This document shows, piece by piece, positions 32,543 to 40,392 of a DNA stretch of 64,000 nucleotides. Location: assembly GCA_902776985.1 (NCBI GenBank), contig CACYSD010000004.1:34690-98689 (forward strand), in the 5' to 3' direction. Source of the stretch: UBA3839 sp902776985. GTDB taxonomy: Bacteria; Bacteroidota; Bacteroidia; Bacteroidales; Bacteroidaceae. The translations under genes and the position numbers were made by a program. A model generated the notes under the pieces. The model had not been told where the DNA came from. It ran no database searches and was given only the letters and a program-made list of their open reading frames with translations. Numbering within the stretch: position 1 is the stretch's first letter; every line of letters starts with the position of its first letter.

Positions 32543-34066
32543 ATGAACATAACAACGAAATTTCTTAATACACTATATTTTGCACGCAGGCAGAAAGCCA
32601 TTGCGCGTTATTCAACCCAAGCACGTCAGATGCAGGAAAGAGTAATGGCCCGACTTGTAAACCGCGCACAACATACAGAATGGGGAATTAAGCATAAATT
32701 CTCCAATATTCACAGTTATGATGACTTTGCCAAGAGCATGTCTCTCAACACATACGAGGAACTCAAATCATATATTCACCGTATGCGTGAAGGCGAAAGC
32801 GATGTACTGTGGCCAGGTAAGGTACGTTGGTATGCAAAATCATCAGGAACTACCAACGACAAGAGCAAATTCATCCCTGTAAGCAAGGATGGACTTAAGC
32901 ATATCCATTACCTTGGCGGAGCCGACTGTGTATCGAGTTATCTTAAGGTTAACCCTAAGAGCCGTTTGTTCTCAGGGGTGAAAAGCAAAAGCCTGATTCT
33001 CGGAGGAAGTCACGCTCCAAATCTCAATACTCCTAAAAGTCTGGTAGGTGACCTCAGTGCTATTCTCATTGAGAATGTACCACGTGCGGTAAACCTCACA
33101 CGAATACCAGAGAAGAAAGTGGCTCTGCTCAGCGATTTTGAGGAAAAACGTGATGCTATTGCCAAGATTGCATTGTCTCAGAACGTTACGAACATTAGCG
33201 GTGTGCCTTCATGGATGCTTAGTGTTCTGAAACGTATGCTGGAAATCTCCGGAAAGGAAAAGATTGATGACATCTGGCCAAACCTTGAAGTGTTCTTCCA
33301 CGGAGGTGTTGCATTCACTCCTTATCGTGAGCAGTACAAGAATATCATCACACTTCCAGGTATGCACTATATGGAAACATATAACGCATCGGAAGGCTTC
33401 TTCGGCATCCAGACCGATCTCAACGATCCTGCCATGACACTCATGGTGGACTATGATGTGTTCTACGAATTCATTCCAATGGATGAATTTGGCACAGCCA
33501 ACCCACATGTGCTTCCGCTCTGGGAAGTAAAGCCTGGGGTGAACTACGCAATGGTAATCAGTACAAGTTGCGGTTTGTGGCGTTACATCATCGGTGACAC
33601 AGTCCGTTTCACACAGACAAATCCATACAAGTTCATAATCACAGGTAGAACAAAGCACTTTATCAACGCTTTTGGTGAGGAACTGGTAGTTGACAACGCT
33701 GAAAACGGACTTGAGCAGGCATGTGTAGCTACAGGCGCTCAAATCCGCGAATATACCGCTGCGCCTATCTTCATGGATGCCAATGCAAAATGTCGTCATC
33801 AGTGGCTTATCGAGTTTGCCAAACGCCCTTCGTCAATCGAGGAATTTGCTACGATTCTTGACCGTTCGCTTCAAGCCATCAACTCTGACTATGAAGCAAA
33901 GCGACACAAGAACATCACCCTTCAACCTCTGGAGATTATCGAAGCACGTGAGAACCTCTTCGATGACTGGCTTAAGGGTAAGGGAAAGCTTGGCGGTCAG
34001 CACAAGATTCCTCGCCTCAGCAACTCAAGAGAGTATATCGATGAGCTGATTGGGATGAATAAATAG
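32543..34066 (+). CDS. GH3-like acyl-acid amido synthetase family protein
   Basis: A 507-residue member of the family called 'GH3 auxin-responsive promoter'. Blocks: WYAKSSGTTNDKSKFIPVS (ATP-binding P-loop-like), YNASEGFFGIQ, and CGLWRYIIGDTVRFT. Plant GH3 enzymes adenylate a carboxylate and join it to an amino acid; the bacterial substrate is unknown. No signal peptide. Same strand as rnc with a 38 bp gap, so possibly in the same transcript. A palindromic repeat starts 4 bp after its stop. Confidence 0.88.
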   Translation: MNITTKFLNTLYFARRQKAIARYSTQARQMQERVMARLVNRAQHTEWGIKHKFSNIHSYDDFAKSMSLNTYEELKSYIHRMREGESDVLWPGKVRWYAKSSGTTNDKSKFIPVSKDGLKHIHYLGGADCVSSYLKVNPKSRLFSGVKSKSLILGGSHAPNLNTPKSLVGDLSAILIENVPRAVNLTRIPEKKVALLSDFEEKRDAIAKIALSQNVTNISGVPSWMLSVLKRMLEISGKEKIDDIWPNLEVFFHGGVAFTPYREQYKNIITLPGMHYMETYNASEGFFGIQTDLNDPAMTLMVDYDVFYEFIPMDEFGTANPHVLPLWEVKPGVNYAMVISTSCGLWRYIIGDTVRFTQTNPYKFIITGRTKHFINAFGEELVVDNAENGLEQACVATGAQIREYTAAPIFMDANAKCRHQWLIEFAKRPSSIEEFATILDRSLQAINSDYEAKRHKNITLQPLEIIEARENLFDDWLKGKGKLGGQHKIPRLSNSREYIDELIGMNK

Positions 34067-34070
34067 GAGG

Positions 34071-34112
34071 AGACCCTCCCCCAACCCCTCCCAAGGGAGG
34101 GGAGTAGTCAGA
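34071..34112. repeat. Palindromic C/G-rich repeat, left member of an inverted pair
   Basis: agaccctcccccaacccctc... ends ggggagtagt. Mirror partner at 34227-34323. Confidence 0.8.
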
Positions 34113-34129
34113 TTACATAGATATAACCA

Positions 34130-34171
34130 CTTATCGTAATAACGTAATAACGATATAACGTCATTACGTCA
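34130..34171. repeat. aTAACGtaa short array
   Basis: cgtaataacgtaataacgat/ataacgtcattacgtc lies between the two members of the inverted pair. It also contains the palindromic half sites taacgt/acgtta. Confidence 0.5.
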
Positions 34172-34191
34172 AAATTATTAATTACCAAAGT

Positions 34192-36297
34192 ATGATATTC
34201 AGTAACAGCAAACATAAGGATCATTCTACTCCCCTCCCTCGCAGGGCAACTGCGCGGATAGCCGCTCAAGCAGTTGGTGACCAAAGGAAAGGTGGTAGGC
34301 AAGGGGGAGGGTCTGTAGGGTCTTTTATGGCTCTCCTTTTTGTTTCGCTGCTGCTTTTTGCTTGCGCCAATATCGGTACACCAGATGGCGGACCATACGA
34401 TGAGACTCCTCCAAAGGTAGTGCGTACCACTCCGCATCTGGGTTCTATAAAGACCAAGACGAGGAAGATTGTAATTGAGTTTGATGAGAATGTAAAGCTC
34501 GACAACCCTTCGGAGAAGGTTATCATCTCGCCTCCGCAGATTAATATGCCTGAGATAGATGCTACGGGCAGACGTATTACCGTTGAACTTCAAGACACAC
34601 TCATTCCTAACGCCACATACACCATTGACTTCAGTGACGCCATTCAAGACAACAACGAAGGCAATCCCATGGGTGATTATGCCTTTACGTTCTCAACAGG
34701 TGATGAAGTTGATACAATGCAAGTGTCCGGATATGTGCTTGACGCTTCGAACCTGGAGCCAATCAAGAATATGCTTGTAGGCCTCTATACCGTGGATTCC
34801 ATCGAACCGCTTCCTGACAGCGTTTTTATGCAGAAACCGTTCGAACGGGTTTCACGCACAGACAGCCGAGGTCATTTCGTTATTAAGGGGTTGGCAAATA
34901 AACACTATCGTGTGTTTGCCCTGAAAGATCAGGATCAGAATTTCTATTACAGTCAGCGCAGCGAGATGCTGGCATTCAACCACAGGGTATTCACACCTTC
35001 GTCCAAACCAGATATCAGAGTCGATACAGTCTGGCATGATTCCATCCACTACGACTCTCTTGTCTATGTGCCTTATACCCATTTCTACCCGGACAATCTC
35101 ACCTTGCTTGCCTTTAACGAAAAGGTTATAACCAGAAACAAGCTCAAGGACGAACGTCTGCAACTGGAGAAATTCACCTTATACTTCACCGCGCCTGACT
35201 CAGTCCTTCCGACAGTAGAAGGCATGAACTTCGACAGCAACAATGCGTTTGTTATTGAGGCCAATCCCACTCGCGACACTATCACATATTGGATTCGCGA
35301 CTCGCTCATCTACAACAAAGATACACTTGACTGCGTAATCCATTTCAATGCCCACGACACACTTGGCGTGCTTCGTGCAACGACTGACACAATCAGTCTT
35401 GTCTCTCGTCAAAGTTATGCAAAGGTACAGAAACGTAGACTGCAAGAGTGGGAAGAATATGCCAAGGAGTACAGGAAAAACTACATGGCAGAGCACAAGG
35501 ACTCACTTCGTGCCGAACGCAAGTCAAAGAAAAAGAAGATAGAAGAAGAGGACATCCCTATTCCGCCAATGCCAGAGGTCTTTCTTGAGATGAATATTGG
35601 GCGTACTACGTTTAGCCCTGATCAGAATTTGGATTTCAACTTCTCGGAACCAATTGACACAGCCTACATCTCTATGTTCAGTCTGAATGAGATAGTGGAT
35701 TCCACGACTGTGCCACGGGAGTTCCTGCTTCGCCGGCATCCAAACAAGAATAATGCCTATCGCCTATATGCCGAATGGCAACCAGGTAGCAGCTACGAAC
35801 TTCTGATTGATACCGGTGCCTTTGTAAGTATATACAACCATAGGACGGAAGGCACGAAACGCAGCGTCAAAGTGAAGGGTCTGGATTCTTTCAGTTCTTT
35901 GTTCGTAACCATCCAAAACGTTGACTCCAATTATATTCTGCAGCTTATCAATGGAAGTGACAAGGTAGTCAAGGAGAAGCGAGTGAAAGACGGTAAGGTT
36001 GACTTTTATTTCATAGATCCGGGAACATATTACCTACGCTTGTTCAACGACAGAAATGGTGACGGAGAATGGACTACGGGCAACTATATCGAACAGTTGC
36101 AGGGTGAAGAGACATACTACTATCCGGGAGGATTGGTTCTACGTGCCCAATGGGATGTTTCGCAGACATGGAACCCGCTCTTAACTCCTATCTACGAGCA
36201 GAAACCACTGAAGATAACAAAACAGAAACCGGATAAATCCCGCAAACAGACCAATCGCAACGCTGAACGCGAGGAAAAGAAACGCAAGAAAAAATAA
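34192..36297 (+). CDS. Ig-like (SbsA/Big_5) lipoprotein
   Basis: A large surface-type protein. MALLFVSLLLFACAN forms a lipoprotein signal with the lipid Cys in LFAC. It is followed by an SbsA-type Ig-like domain (ETPPKVVRTTP...YAFTFSTGD), a carboxypeptidase-regulatory-like segment (VSGYVLDASNLEPIKNM), a long beta-rich region, and a very basic tail (REEKKRKKK). Two starts are possible. The ATG at 34327 opens at MALLF but leaves no basic n-region; the ATG at 34192 adds 45 residues, of which about 30 come from an in-frame palindromic repeat that supplies Lys/Arg. I give the longer frame and regard the true start as unsettled. Function unknown; the family is common in Bacteroidetes. Confidence 0.75.
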   Translation: MIFSNSKHKDHSTPLPRRATARIAAQAVGDQRKGGRQGGGSVGSFMALLFVSLLLFACANIGTPDGGPYDETPPKVVRTTPHLGSIKTKTRKIVIEFDENVKLDNPSEKVIISPPQINMPEIDATGRRITVELQDTLIPNATYTIDFSDAIQDNNEGNPMGDYAFTFSTGDEVDTMQVSGYVLDASNLEPIKNMLVGLYTVDSIEPLPDSVFMQKPFERVSRTDSRGHFVIKGLANKHYRVFALKDQDQNFYYSQRSEMLAFNHRVFTPSSKPDIRVDTVWHDSIHYDSLVYVPYTHFYPDNLTLLAFNEKVITRNKLKDERLQLEKFTLYFTAPDSVLPTVEGMNFDSNNAFVIEANPTRDTITYWIRDSLIYNKDTLDCVIHFNAHDTLGVLRATTDTISLVSRQSYAKVQKRRLQEWEEYAKEYRKNYMAEHKDSLRAERKSKKKKIEEEDIPIPPMPEVFLEMNIGRTTFSPDQNLDFNFSEPIDTAYISMFSLNEIVDSTTVPREFLLRRHPNKNNAYRLYAEWQPGSSYELLIDTGAFVSIYNHRTEGTKRSVKVKGLDSFSSLFVTIQNVDSNYILQLINGSDKVVKEKRVKDGKVDFYFIDPGTYYLRLFNDRNGDGEWTTGNYIEQLQGEETYYYPGGLVLRAQWDVSQTWNPLLTPIYEQKPLKITKQKPDKSRKQTNRNAEREEKKRKKK
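34227..34323. repeat. Palindromic repeat, long form with internal hairpins
   Basis: ctactcccctccct ... aagggggagggtct encloses about 60 bp with CAACTGC...GCAGTTG around GCGGatagCCGC, then CCaaaGG. It is read in frame at the N-terminus of the Ig-like protein. Compare with 63810-63896. Confidence 0.75.
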
Positions 36298-36300
36298 AAA

Positions 36301-36342
36301 CAAGCAGGACTAGAATTGTTTTTAGTCCTGCTTGTTTTTTTT
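36301..36342 (+). terminator. Terminator after the Ig-like lipoprotein
   Basis: caagcaggacta (36301-36312) / tagtcctgcttg (36323-36334), then T8. Confidence 0.92.
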
Positions 36343-36351
36343 GTGTCTGAG

Positions 36352-36397
36352 TATTCCTAAGATAACCTAGGGTAGCCTAGGAAAACCTATCTACTTA
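36352..36397. repeat. CCTAGGnnnn decamer array at the DUF3127 3' end
   Basis: cctaagataa, cctagggtag, cctaggaaaa, cctatctac with a 10 bp period; the DUF3127 stop lies at its edge. Confidence 0.7.
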
Positions 36398-36814
36398 GAA
36401 TGGCAGATCGTCAGTGTTGTCGCTCTGTGCGAAGTCAGGTTGTGGTGCTGCGGCTGGTTGTGCAGCTACTGCTGGTGCTCCAGGAGCAGCAACTGGAGCA
36501 GGTGCACCTTCCATAGTTCCTGCTGATGGAACTTCACCTGGAGTTACGCGGTCTACTCGCCATGCACGGATATCGTTGAACCAACGACCCTGATACTCAC
36601 GGGCATTAACATCGAAGAACACATTGAGTTCTTCTCCCAACTGTATATTAAACTGACGAATTTTGTCTTCTCCGAAAACATTGAAACACATGCGGCGTGG
36701 GAACTGTTCGTGGGTTTCTATCACGTATTCCTGAATCATCCATGGGTTACCGGTTGTCTTTGCAACACCAGTTCTTGCCTCTAAAATTGCTATTACTTTT
36801 CCTGCTAATTCCAT
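36395..36814 (-). CDS. DUF3127 family protein
   Basis: A 139-residue protein with the DUF3127 domain at about 1-95 (MELAGKVIAILEARTGVAK, FGEDKIRQF, YQGRWFNDIRAWRV). The predicted OB-like fold, the Ala/Pro-rich linker and the acidic tip QSDNTDDLPF resemble single-stranded DNA-binding proteins, whose acidic tail recruits partners. A role in single-stranded nucleic acid binding is inferred, not shown. Divergent from dnaN. Confidence 0.85.
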   Translation of the reverse strand: MELAGKVIAILEARTGVAKTTGNPWMIQEYVIETHEQFPRRMCFNVFGEDKIRQFNIQLGEELNVFFDVNAREYQGRWFNDIRAWRVDRVTPGEVPSAGTMEGAPAPVAAPGAPAVAAQPAAAPQPDFAQSDNTDDLPF

Positions 36815-36910
36815 TTTGTTATTGATTAATTAATTTTATGCGAATTTACGACTTTCTGCCGTATTAAAAGAATTTTCGATAAATATTTTTCAAAAACGGA
36901 AAACAATTTA

Positions 36911-36918
36911 TACCTTTG
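36911..36918 (+). promoter_or_regulatory. Promoter -7 box of dnaN
   Basis: TACCTTTG; leader about 75 nt. Confidence 0.55.
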
Positions 36919-36996
36919 TATGCTAAAGGCAAATTCTTGTCGTTATTGCTATTATCAAGAATACCCTAATTGTTAAATATATAATACTTTCTTTAT

Positions 36997-38121
36997 ATGA
37001 AATTCAACGTTTCAAGCACCACACTCTGCAACCGCCTGCAGATTCTCAGTCGTGTTCTTCCAAGCAAAAGCACGATTCAAATTCTGGATTGCATTCTCTT
37101 TGAACTTGAGGGAAACAATCTGCGTATGACAGCAACCGACAGCGAAACCACGCTTGTTACCAACCTTGAAGTTCAGGAAGGTGAAGGTGGCGGTCGCTTT
37201 GCTATCAAGGCAACTACTATCATCAATGGTTTGAAAGATATTGCTGACCAGCCAATAACTCTCAACATCAACGATGAAAACTACGAAATCGTTATTAACT
37301 ACCAAAACGGTCATAGCAACTTCATTGGTCAGAGCGGTGCTGAATATCCTATACCACAAGCTATCGGTGATAGCACACAGCAGATCAATATCGGTTGCGA
37401 TGTACTGCTTGCTGGTGTCTCACGTGCTCTCTTCGCTACTGCAGAAGACGAGTTGCGTCCTGTAATGAATGGTATCTATTTCGATATCACTCCAGAAAGC
37501 CTCACATTCGTTGCAAGCGACGGACACAAACTGGTTCGCAACACCTGCACAAACATCCATAGTGAGCAGCCATCAGCATTCATCCTGCCTAAGAAGCCTG
37601 CTAAGACTCTGAAAGATATCCTGGCACGTGAATCGGGCGATGCATTTATCCAGTTTGACGAGCGCAACGCACAGATAGGAATGGAAAACTACACCCTCTC
37701 TTGCCGTCTGATTGAAGGCCGCTATCCTAACTATGCATCAGTAATTCCGAACGACAACCCTTACCGCGTAACGATTGACCGTGCTGCACTGGTAGGCGCT
37801 CTCCGCCGTGTGATGGTGTTCGCAAGCACCAGCACTTCACTTGTCAAATTGCATATCAACCAAGGCAATATGACCGTTTCCGCACAGGATATCGACTTCG
37901 CTTCTTCTGCTGAGGAAAACATCATCTGCGACTATAACGGCACTCCTATGAGCATCGGTTTCAAAGGTCCGTTCCTCCTCGACATCCTCAATAGCATCAC
38001 ATCTACTGAAGTGATACTGGAGCTTGCCGACCCAAGCCGTGCAGGAGTCATCGTTCCTTCTACCCAGGAAGAAAACGAAGATCTGCTCATGTTGCTCATG
38101 CCTATGATGCTTAACGAATGA
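36997..38121 (+). CDS. dnaN: DNA polymerase III beta subunit (sliding clamp)
   Basis: A 374-residue clamp that encircles DNA and holds polymerase III. Three clamp domains of about 120 residues each can be followed (MKFNVSSTTLCNRLQ; TPESLTFVASDGHKLVR; PYRVTIDRAALVGALRRV), and the C-terminal LLMLLMPMMLN matches the canonical clamp end. Intact. First gene of the dnaN-coaBC-DUF4835 run. Confidence 0.97.
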   Translation: MKFNVSSTTLCNRLQILSRVLPSKSTIQILDCILFELEGNNLRMTATDSETTLVTNLEVQEGEGGGRFAIKATTIINGLKDIADQPITLNINDENYEIVINYQNGHSNFIGQSGAEYPIPQAIGDSTQQINIGCDVLLAGVSRALFATAEDELRPVMNGIYFDITPESLTFVASDGHKLVRNTCTNIHSEQPSAFILPKKPAKTLKDILARESGDAFIQFDERNAQIGMENYTLSCRLIEGRYPNYASVIPNDNPYRVTIDRAALVGALRRVMVFASTSTSLVKLHINQGNMTVSAQDIDFASSAEENIICDYNGTPMSIGFKGPFLLDILNSITSTEVILELADPSRAGVIVPSTQEENEDLLMLLMPMMLNE

Positions 38122-38146
38122 TAATCAATTAAAACATCACACTTAC

Positions 38147-38192
38147 AGTCTTCGACATTGAGACAATACCAACAGCCTCATGGTCGAAGACT
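38147..38192. repeat. Inverted repeat between dnaN and coaBC
   Basis: AGTCTTCGAC (38147-38156) and GTCGAAGACT (38183-38192) are perfectly complementary around a 26 nt loop. No T-run follows, so it is not a standard terminator. The same stretch reads TVFDIETIPT on the plus strand, an exonuclease-like motif (see findings). Confidence 0.6.
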
Positions 38193-38230
38193 TTGTGCTT
38201 AATTACATATAATATAATTTAGGGGTAGGA

Positions 38231-39433
38231 ATGCTTAAAGGAAAGAAAATCGTACTGGGCATTACAGGCAGCATAGCCGCCTACAAGTCATGCCTCATCA
38301 TCCGCCAGTTGATTAAAGCCGGAGCTGAAGTACAAGTTGTTATCACTCCTGCAGGAAAAGAGTTCATAACTCCCATCACACTGTCTGCACTGACATCGAA
38401 GCCTGTCATCAGCGAGTTCTTTGCACAGCGCGACGGAACCTGGCATTCTCATGTTGCTCTCGGACTGTGGGCCGACGCCATGCTCATCGCGCCGGCTACA
38501 GCATCTACGATAGGGAAAATGGCTAACGGCATTGCCGACAATATGCTTATCACCACATATCTGTCGATGAAAGCACCAGTGTTCATTGCTCCGGCAATGG
38601 ATCTTGACATGTACGCACACCCTTCAACCCAGAAGAACCTTAATACCCTGCGTTCCTACGGCAACTACATCATTGAACCTGGTACGGGATTCCTCGCATC
38701 ACATCTCGAAGGCAAGGGCCGTATGGAAGAGCCTGAAGAGATCGTAAGGATTCTTGACGAGAAGCTTTCCTGCGACTCCGACAAATGCAGCAATCAATCC
38801 ATCCTAATCACAGCCGGACCCACATACGAAAAGATTGATCCGGTAAGGTTTATCGGTAATTATTCCAGTGGAAAAATGGGAATTGCGCTTGCTGAGGAAT
38901 GCCTGCGTCGCGGCATGAAAGTGGAATTGGTTCTCGGTCCTATCAGCATCACACCTCCTTCACATGCCAACCTCCATATCACCAACGTAGAATCGGCAGA
39001 GGAGATGTACAATGCCTGTATGGAGATATATCCAAAGGTCAATTCAGCTATACTATGTGCAGCAGTGGCAGACTTCACTCCCATCAGCACAGCAAACGAG
39101 AAAATCAAACGCAAGGGCGATGAACTCACCCTTCAACTGAAACCTACCCACGACATAGCAGCTGCACTTGGCAAACAGAAACGCCAGGATCAGACTCTCG
39201 TAGGCTTTGCTCTTGAAACCAACGACGAGCAGGCTAATGCAGAAGGTAAGCTCAAGAAGAAGAACTTCGACTTCATCGTTCTTAACTCCCTTCGCGACTC
39301 TGGTGCTGGTTTCCGCACGGATACCAATAAAATCACCATTATCCACAGCGACCTCACCCGCAAGGAATATCCACTGAAACCAAAATCCGAAGTGGCAAAA
39401 GATATAGTAGAAGAAGTATTATGCGTCGAATAA
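38231..39433 (+). CDS. coaBC: Phosphopantothenoylcysteine decarboxylase / phosphopantothenate-cysteine ligase
   Basis: A 400-residue bifunctional enzyme of coenzyme A synthesis. The N-terminal flavoprotein CoaC part has GITGSIAAYKS and the active-site PAMDLDMY-type ending (PXMNXXMW equivalent, IAPAMDLDMYAHP). The C-terminal CoaB ligase part has AGPTYEKIDPVRFIGNYSSGKMG and AAVADFTP. A G-rich ggggtagga lies just before the ATG. It overlaps the DUF4835 gene by 13 bp. Confidence 0.95.
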   Translation: MLKGKKIVLGITGSIAAYKSCLIIRQLIKAGAEVQVVITPAGKEFITPITLSALTSKPVISEFFAQRDGTWHSHVALGLWADAMLIAPATASTIGKMANGIADNMLITTYLSMKAPVFIAPAMDLDMYAHPSTQKNLNTLRSYGNYIIEPGTGFLASHLEGKGRMEEPEEIVRILDEKLSCDSDKCSNQSILITAGPTYEKIDPVRFIGNYSSGKMGIALAEECLRRGMKVELVLGPISITPPSHANLHITNVESAEEMYNACMEIYPKVNSAILCAAVADFTPISTANEKIKRKGDELTLQLKPTHDIAAALGKQKRQDQTLVGFALETNDEQANAEGKLKKKNFDFIVLNSLRDSGAGFRTDTNKITIIHSDLTRKEYPLKPKSEVAKDIVEEVLCVE

Positions 39434-40326
39434 TTATTTTATTCTTCATTCTTCATTCTTCATTCTTCATTTCAAATGCTCAAGAGCTGAACTGCAAGGT
39501 GAAGGTTACCCATACTCAGGTACAGGGTACCAATACCAGTGTATTTGAGACTTTGGAGAATGTGCTTAATGAGTTCATGAACAATCGTGCATGGACAGAA
39601 CTGCAATTCGCACAGAACGAACGCATAGAGTGCAACATGACCATAAATGTAAAGCAGTACAAGCAAGATGACAATGCATTTCAGTGTGAACTGCTCTTCC
39701 AGCTCAATCGTCCTGTCTTCAACTCTACCTACAACTCTATTGTGATATCGATGCGCGACAACCAGTTCAATTTCCAATATAAGGAATACGAACCGCTCGA
39801 CTTCAATATCAACAACATGGACAACAACCTCACCGCCATGTTGGCATACTACGCATATCTGTTCATCGGACTTGATTTGGACACTTTCTCTCCCCTTGGA
39901 GGCACAGATGTACTGCGCCAGGCAGAACTCATAGTTAACAATGCACAGACAATGAGTGAGACAGGATGGAAGGCATTTGAGAACAACCGCAACCGTCACG
40001 GTATCATCAACGACTATCTTGACGGAAGCATGGAACCTTTCCGCCAACTGATGTACAAATACCACCGTCTCGGTCTTGACGAAATGTCGAATAATGTGGA
40101 CCGCGGACGCACAGCCATTACCGAAAGCATCGAAATGCTGAAGGAAGCTCATTCCAATAAACCTCTCAGCGACCTTCCACAAATCTTCACCGACTACAAA
40201 CGCGATGAAATAGTAAATATCTACCGTGGTCAGCACGGCACAGCCAACGAACGGGAGTCGGTTTACAACATTCTCTCTGAACTGAACGCCTCACAAAACC
40301 GCGAATGGACTAAAATCAAGCAATAA
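39421..40326 (+). CDS. DUF4835 family secreted protein
   Basis: A 301-residue protein with a signal peptide MRRIIILFFILHSSFFISNAQ. The mature part begins ELNCKVKVTHTQVQGTN, the DUF4835 signature. Function unknown; the family usually sits between coaBC and recN in Bacteroidales. The hydrophobic core of the signal peptide (FFILHSSFFIS) is encoded by a heptamer array (39440-39472), the same family that is non-coding elsewhere. The overlap with coaBC suggests translational coupling. Confidence 0.88.
   Translation: MRRIIILFFILHSSFFISNAQELNCKVKVTHTQVQGTNTSVFETLENVLNEFMNNRAWTELQFAQNERIECNMTINVKQYKQDDNAFQCELLFQLNRPVFNSTYNSIVISMRDNQFNFQYKEYEPLDFNINNMDNNLTAMLAYYAYLFIGLDLDTFSPLGGTDVLRQAELIVNNAQTMSETGWKAFENNRNRHGIINDYLDGSMEPFRQLMYKYHRLGLDEMSNNVDRGRTAITESIEMLKEAHSNKPLSDLPQIFTDYKRDEIVNIYRGQHGTANERESVYNILSELNASQNREWTKIKQ
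39440..39472. repeat. Heptamer array coding for a signal-peptide core
   Basis: Four cattctt(cattctt) units in frame in the DUF4835 gene. Confidence 0.7.
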
Positions 40327-40331
40327 AAAAA

Positions 40332-40368
40332 CCAGCCAAAGACGCTACCGTTTTTGGCTGGCTTTTTT
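40332..40368. terminator. Terminator between converging DUF4835 and THUMP genes
   Basis: ccagccaaa (40332-40340) / tttggctgg (40353-40361), A-run before and T7 after, so it may act in both directions. Confidence 0.9.
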
Positions 40369-40392
40369 TATGTCCTGTTGTCTGAACCTATA

